Source of the DNA: Sulfurimonas sp.
Lineage (GTDB): Bacteria > Campylobacterota > Campylobacteria > Campylobacterales > Sulfurimonadaceae
Assembly: GCA_027063585.1 (NCBI GenBank)
Contig: JAMORM010000124.1
Coordinates: 1-26,444, forward strand
Direction of reading: 5' to 3'
Length of the DNA stretch: 26,444 nt
Below are positions 24,198 through 26,444 of the stretch, piece after piece. The position numbers were made by a program, and so were the translations under genes. The notes under the pieces are model-generated. The model was not told the origin of the DNA. It saw only the letters and a program-made list of their open reading frames with translations, and did no database searches. Position 1 is the first letter of the stretch. The number at the start of each line of letters is the position of its first letter.

Positions 24198-25406
24198 ATG
24201 AAAGAATATATAACACTTTTAAAAGAAGAAAAAGTACTCAGAAAACTCTCTAGCATACAGCTGATTTCTTATTTTGGCGCATGGTTTTCCAATGTTGCTA
24301 TTTATACGTTGCTTATTGAATTAAATGTTTCAGCTTCCGTTGTTGGTTTTGTGGCTATGTTGAATTTTTTAGCAGGGGTGATTCAAGCTCCGTTTTCGGG
24401 TCCGATTATAGATAGAATGAGTCCGAAAAAACTGATGTTGATGCTTATAGTTGTTGAAATTATTGCTACGATTTCTTTGATATTTGTTACACAGCTTTCA
24501 GATTTATTGCTTTTATATGTGCTGATATTTTTCAAGATGGCGGCTGCTTCGTTTTATTTTACGACTGAGATGTCGCTTCTACCGAAAATTTTACATGGCA
24601 GTAAACTGCAGCGTTCTAATGAACTGCACTCCATTATTTGGTCGCTCTCATATACGCTTGGAATGGCTGTAAGTGGTTTTGTTGTTTATTGGTTTGGTAT
24701 AAAAACAGCCTTTTTGCTTGACGGTTTAATGTTTTGTGTTGCTTTTGTCCTGCTTTATAATACTGAGATAAAAATTGAAATTCTTAAAATCGAAGAAAAT
24801 ATTTTTGCTATGATGAGGGAGACTTTTGTGTATCTTAAAAAGACGCCAAAAGCTTTTCATTTGATGCTTATACACTCTTTTGTCGGATTAACGGCTTTTG
24901 ATGCTTTGGTAGCATTGATGGTAGATGAATATTATGCATCTATTATTGCGGCTTCACTTGCACTTGGACTGTTGCATTCTGCACGGGCGATAGGACTTGT
25001 AATCGGTCCCGTATATATAGGTAAATGGATTACGAATAAACGACTTATTTATATTTTTATAGCACAAGGTTTGGCTGTTTGGCTTTGGGCATTTGTGATG
25101 CAAGATTTTTATCTTTCACTTGCAGCGAGTGTTGTCGTGGGGTTTTTTACAACAACTTTATGGTCTTACAGCTATACGCTTTTACAAAAAAATATAGAGA
25201 AAAAATATTACGGGCGTATAGTAGCTTATAACGATATGCTTTTTTTATCTTCGGCTGCTTTTACCTCTTATATGATTGGATTTTTGGCAACCCATTCATT
25301 TTCTTTAGAGGCAATTACAGCTATAATGGGCAGTGGTTTTTTTATAGGAGCAATTTACTATAAATATGTGCTGCAAAGCCAAAATATAAAAGAGATTTCC
25401 CAATGA
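24198..25406 (+). CDS. MFS transporter
   Basis: A 402-aa inner-membrane protein with about 12 membrane segments of the major facilitator superfamily, closest in style to the EntS-like MFS_3 exporters. The loop motif A, GPIIDRMSPKK (68-78), lies between segments 2 and 3. The N-terminus LLKEEKVLRKLSSIQLISYFG is typical for the group and supports this ATG even though no Shine-Dalgarno is visible. The substrate is unknown. Its stop overlaps the next ATG (ATGA), starting a four-gene run that ends in a MATE exporter. Confidence 0.88.
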   Translation: MKEYITLLKEEKVLRKLSSIQLISYFGAWFSNVAIYTLLIELNVSASVVGFVAMLNFLAGVIQAPFSGPIIDRMSPKKLMLMLIVVEIIATISLIFVTQLSDLLLLYVLIFFKMAAASFYFTTEMSLLPKILHGSKLQRSNELHSIIWSLSYTLGMAVSGFVVYWFGIKTAFLLDGLMFCVAFVLLYNTEIKIEILKIEENIFAMMRETFVYLKKTPKAFHLMLIHSFVGLTAFDALVALMVDEYYASIIAASLALGLLHSARAIGLVIGPVYIGKWITNKRLIYIFIAQGLAVWLWAFVMQDFYLSLAASVVVGFFTTTLWSYSYTLLQKNIEKKYYGRIVAYNDMLFLSSAAFTSYMIGFLATHSFSLEAITAIMGSGFFIGAIYYKYVLQSQNIKEISQ

Positions 25407-25648
25407 GTTTTGCAATTATCGGCGGAGTACTGTTAAATATCGGTGCGTATCTTACCTATAAAGGGAAAATCTATCAGGCGGTTATTGTGTATCTTTTTGC
25501 AGATATCTGCTGGATAATTATGGCTGTGCAAAAAGATGACATGATCGGCGCCGGTTTTATTATAATGGGTACGGTACTGGGATTTTTGGCATATTTGAAG
25601 ATGAAAGAGGGTGTAATGCGTAAAAGTTTAAATGAGGAAGAAAAATGA
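25403..25648 (+). CDS. Small hydrophobic membrane protein, unknown function
   Basis: An 81-aa protein with about three hydrophobic segments (FAIIGGVLLNIGAYL, VIVYLFADICWIIMAV and AGFIIMGTVLGFLAYL) and a charged cytoplasmic tail MKEGVMRKSLNEEEK. I do not recognise it. It overlaps the MFS stop and the next start, both as ATGA, so all three are translationally coupled. It could be an accessory subunit of the transporter, which is inference from position only. Confidence 0.7.
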   Translation: MSFAIIGGVLLNIGAYLTYKGKIYQAVIVYLFADICWIIMAVQKDDMIGAGFIIMGTVLGFLAYLKMKEGVMRKSLNEEEK

Positions 25649-25917
25649 TTTATAAATCAACAGAGGGTGATATCAGTTTGGAAAATTTAACACGTCTGTA
25701 TGGAGCCGCAGTGATTGATATGCAGGGTGAAATTGCCGAGATGAGCTTGGAATGGTTTGACTTGTACGGTGACAAAGTAAAGCTGATAAACTATGTACTT
25801 GTGTTTGATTATACCCCGCCGGGAGAAAATGTAAGAGATAAAAAAGTTTTGGAGTTTGCAACAAAAGAAGCACTTATAGAGACGATGCAAGAGGTAGCAC
25901 AATTTTTTCAAAAATAA
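25645..25917 (+). CDS. Conserved hypothetical small soluble protein
   Basis: A 90-aa acidic soluble protein of mixed alpha/beta pattern (LYGAAVIDMQGEIAEMSLEW, INYVLVFDYTPPGEN, ALIETMQEVAQFFQK). It has no signal peptide, no Cys and no motif I can name. The start overlaps the preceding stop as ATGA. Its last 16 nt overlap the proposed ATT start of the MATE gene, and an AGAGG inside its end would serve as that gene's ribosome site. Confidence 0.7.
   Translation: MIYKSTEGDISLENLTRLYGAAVIDMQGEIAEMSLEWFDLYGDKVKLINYVLVFDYTPPGENVRDKKVLEFATKEALIETMQEVAQFFQK
25890..25894 (+). promoter_or_regulatory. Ribosome binding site for the MATE gene (ATT start)
   Basis: AGAGG, 7 nt before an in-frame ATT at 25902. 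It decides the start, because the MATE frame has no ATG, GTG or TTG between its upstream stop (TAA at 25839) and the ATG at 26004, which lies inside the first membrane segment. Confidence 0.55.
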
Positions 25918-26444
25918 TTTCAAAAGATACTAAAAAAGTACTCTCGCTTGCTTTTCCTGCGGCACTTAAACACCTTGTAGATATCTTACAGGTACTTATA
26001 GATATGCTGATGGTCGGAACGGTGAGTGTTGCGGCACTTGCGGCTGTGGGTATGAGTATGCAGTTTATGATGATTGTCAATGTATTGATGACTTTGTATG
26101 TTATAGGCGGGAATGCACTTATTTCAAGATTTATCGGGCAAGGCAGAAAAAATAGAGCATCGGCACTGCTTTTTTCGTTGGTTCTTCTTGCCATAATTTT
26201 AGCTTTTTTTGTAACAATCGGCGGTTATTTTGGCAGTGAGCATTTTTATACGTGGATGGGCGCAACGCCTGCCGTAGTAGAGCAGGGAAGTATCTATTTT
26301 AAAATACTTTCACTTGGTATAGTCGTAATATTTTTAGATAATCTGCTTTACAATGCCCTGAGTGCCGCAGGCGATACGAAAAGCTCTTTTTATATTAAAC
26401 TCTCCTCTGCAGGTATGAATGCTTTTTTAAATTATGTGTTGATA
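25902..26444 (+). CDS. MATE-family multidrug/Na+ exporter (3' end outside window)
   Basis: A multi-span inner-membrane antiporter of the MATE (MatE) family. The visible 181 codons cover about five membrane segments. Seen: LAFPAALKHLVDILQVLIDM, VAALAAVGMSMQFMM, LISRFIGQGRKNRASAL and LYNALSAAGDTKSSFY, each a normal MATE stretch. The frame has no standard start where homology demands one; the best candidate is ATT (25902) with AGAGG 7 nt upstream, giving FSKIISKDTKKVLSLAFP. It overlaps the preceding gene by 16 nt. The alternative ATG at 26004 would remove the N-terminal part of the first membrane segment. Confidence 0.85.
   Translation, partial: MFSKIISKDTKKVLSLAFPAALKHLVDILQVLIDMLMVGTVSVAALAAVGMSMQFMMIVNVLMTLYVIGGNALISRFIGQGRKNRASALLFSLVLLAIILAFFVTIGGYFGSEHFYTWMGATPAVVEQGSIYFKILSLGIVVIFLDNLLYNALSAAGDTKSSFYIKLSSAGMNAFLNYVLI

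Noticed and set aside
25874..26194. 106-aa minus-strand frame under the MATE gene
   Set aside because: It lies opposite a well-conserved MATE reading frame and shows no protein features of its own.
1..26444. CRISPR array, insertion sequence, tRNA, or poly-G phase-variation tract
   Set aside because: No direct-repeat array, transposase, cloverleaf or long homopolymer G/C tract was seen; the longest runs are about eight A or T in intergenic DNA.

Overview
The window looks like the chromosome of a Campylobacterota (Epsilonproteobacteria) member, most likely a Sulfurimonas-type sulfur bacterium. The DNA is AT-rich and gene-dense, with short or overlapping gene junctions. YebC and HslV have the N-termini typical of this phylum. 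The order rplI-hslV-hslU-era-csd6 is the same as in Helicobacter pylori. The genus is an inference. Nothing in the window looks like a phage, transposon, CRISPR array, tRNA or rRNA. No gene-free stretch exceeds 300 bases; the longest is about 164 bases, upstream of argG.

Layout. (a) 3-665 (+): the end of an inositol-monophosphatase-family gene, converging on and overlapping the next unit. (b) 5171-631 (-): a compact unit of an orphan helical protein, metY, metX, xseB, a nitrilase-fold protein that has lost catalytic residues, and a ThiF/MoeB-type enzyme. MetX and MetY together make homocysteine from homoserine by direct use of sulfide. (c) 5254-6548 (+): yebC and a YigZ/IMPACT gene, divergent from (b) across a short symmetric promoter region. 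(d) 15921-6551 (-): nine tightly linked genes for a type II secretion/MSHA-like envelope machine: PilM-PilN (GspL-like) fusion, PilO-like, MshK/GspC-like, secretin, MshM/ExeA-type ATPase, TPR membrane protein, orphan periplasmic protein, GspE-type ATPase and GspF-type platform protein. The secretin-ATPase-X-E-F order resembles the cts natural-transformation operon of Campylobacter jejuni. No pilin is encoded here. (e) 19092-15933 (-): era, then a Csd6/Pgp2-type YkuD enzyme and a Csd4/Pgp1-type M14 carboxypeptidase, the two peptidoglycan trimming activities that set helical cell shape. They sit directly upstream of (d), 11 nt away. (f) 23509-19191 (-): argG, a ferredoxin:thioredoxin-reductase/rhodanese fusion, rplI, hslV and hslU; a folded, GC-richer repeat-like element separates hslU from era. 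(g) 24075-23674 (-): flaG behind a near-consensus sigma-28 promoter. (h) 24198-end (+): an MFS transporter, two small orphan proteins and the start of a MATE-family exporter, which appears to use an ATT start codon.

The points I find most worth attention are the coupling of cell-shape hydrolases with a DNA-uptake/secretion-like operon, the Csd4 homologue with His in place of the atypical Gln zinc ligand, the nitrilase-fold pseudoenzyme, the FTR-rhodanese fusion and the ATT-initiated MATE gene. All functional assignments come from reading motifs; no database search was run.
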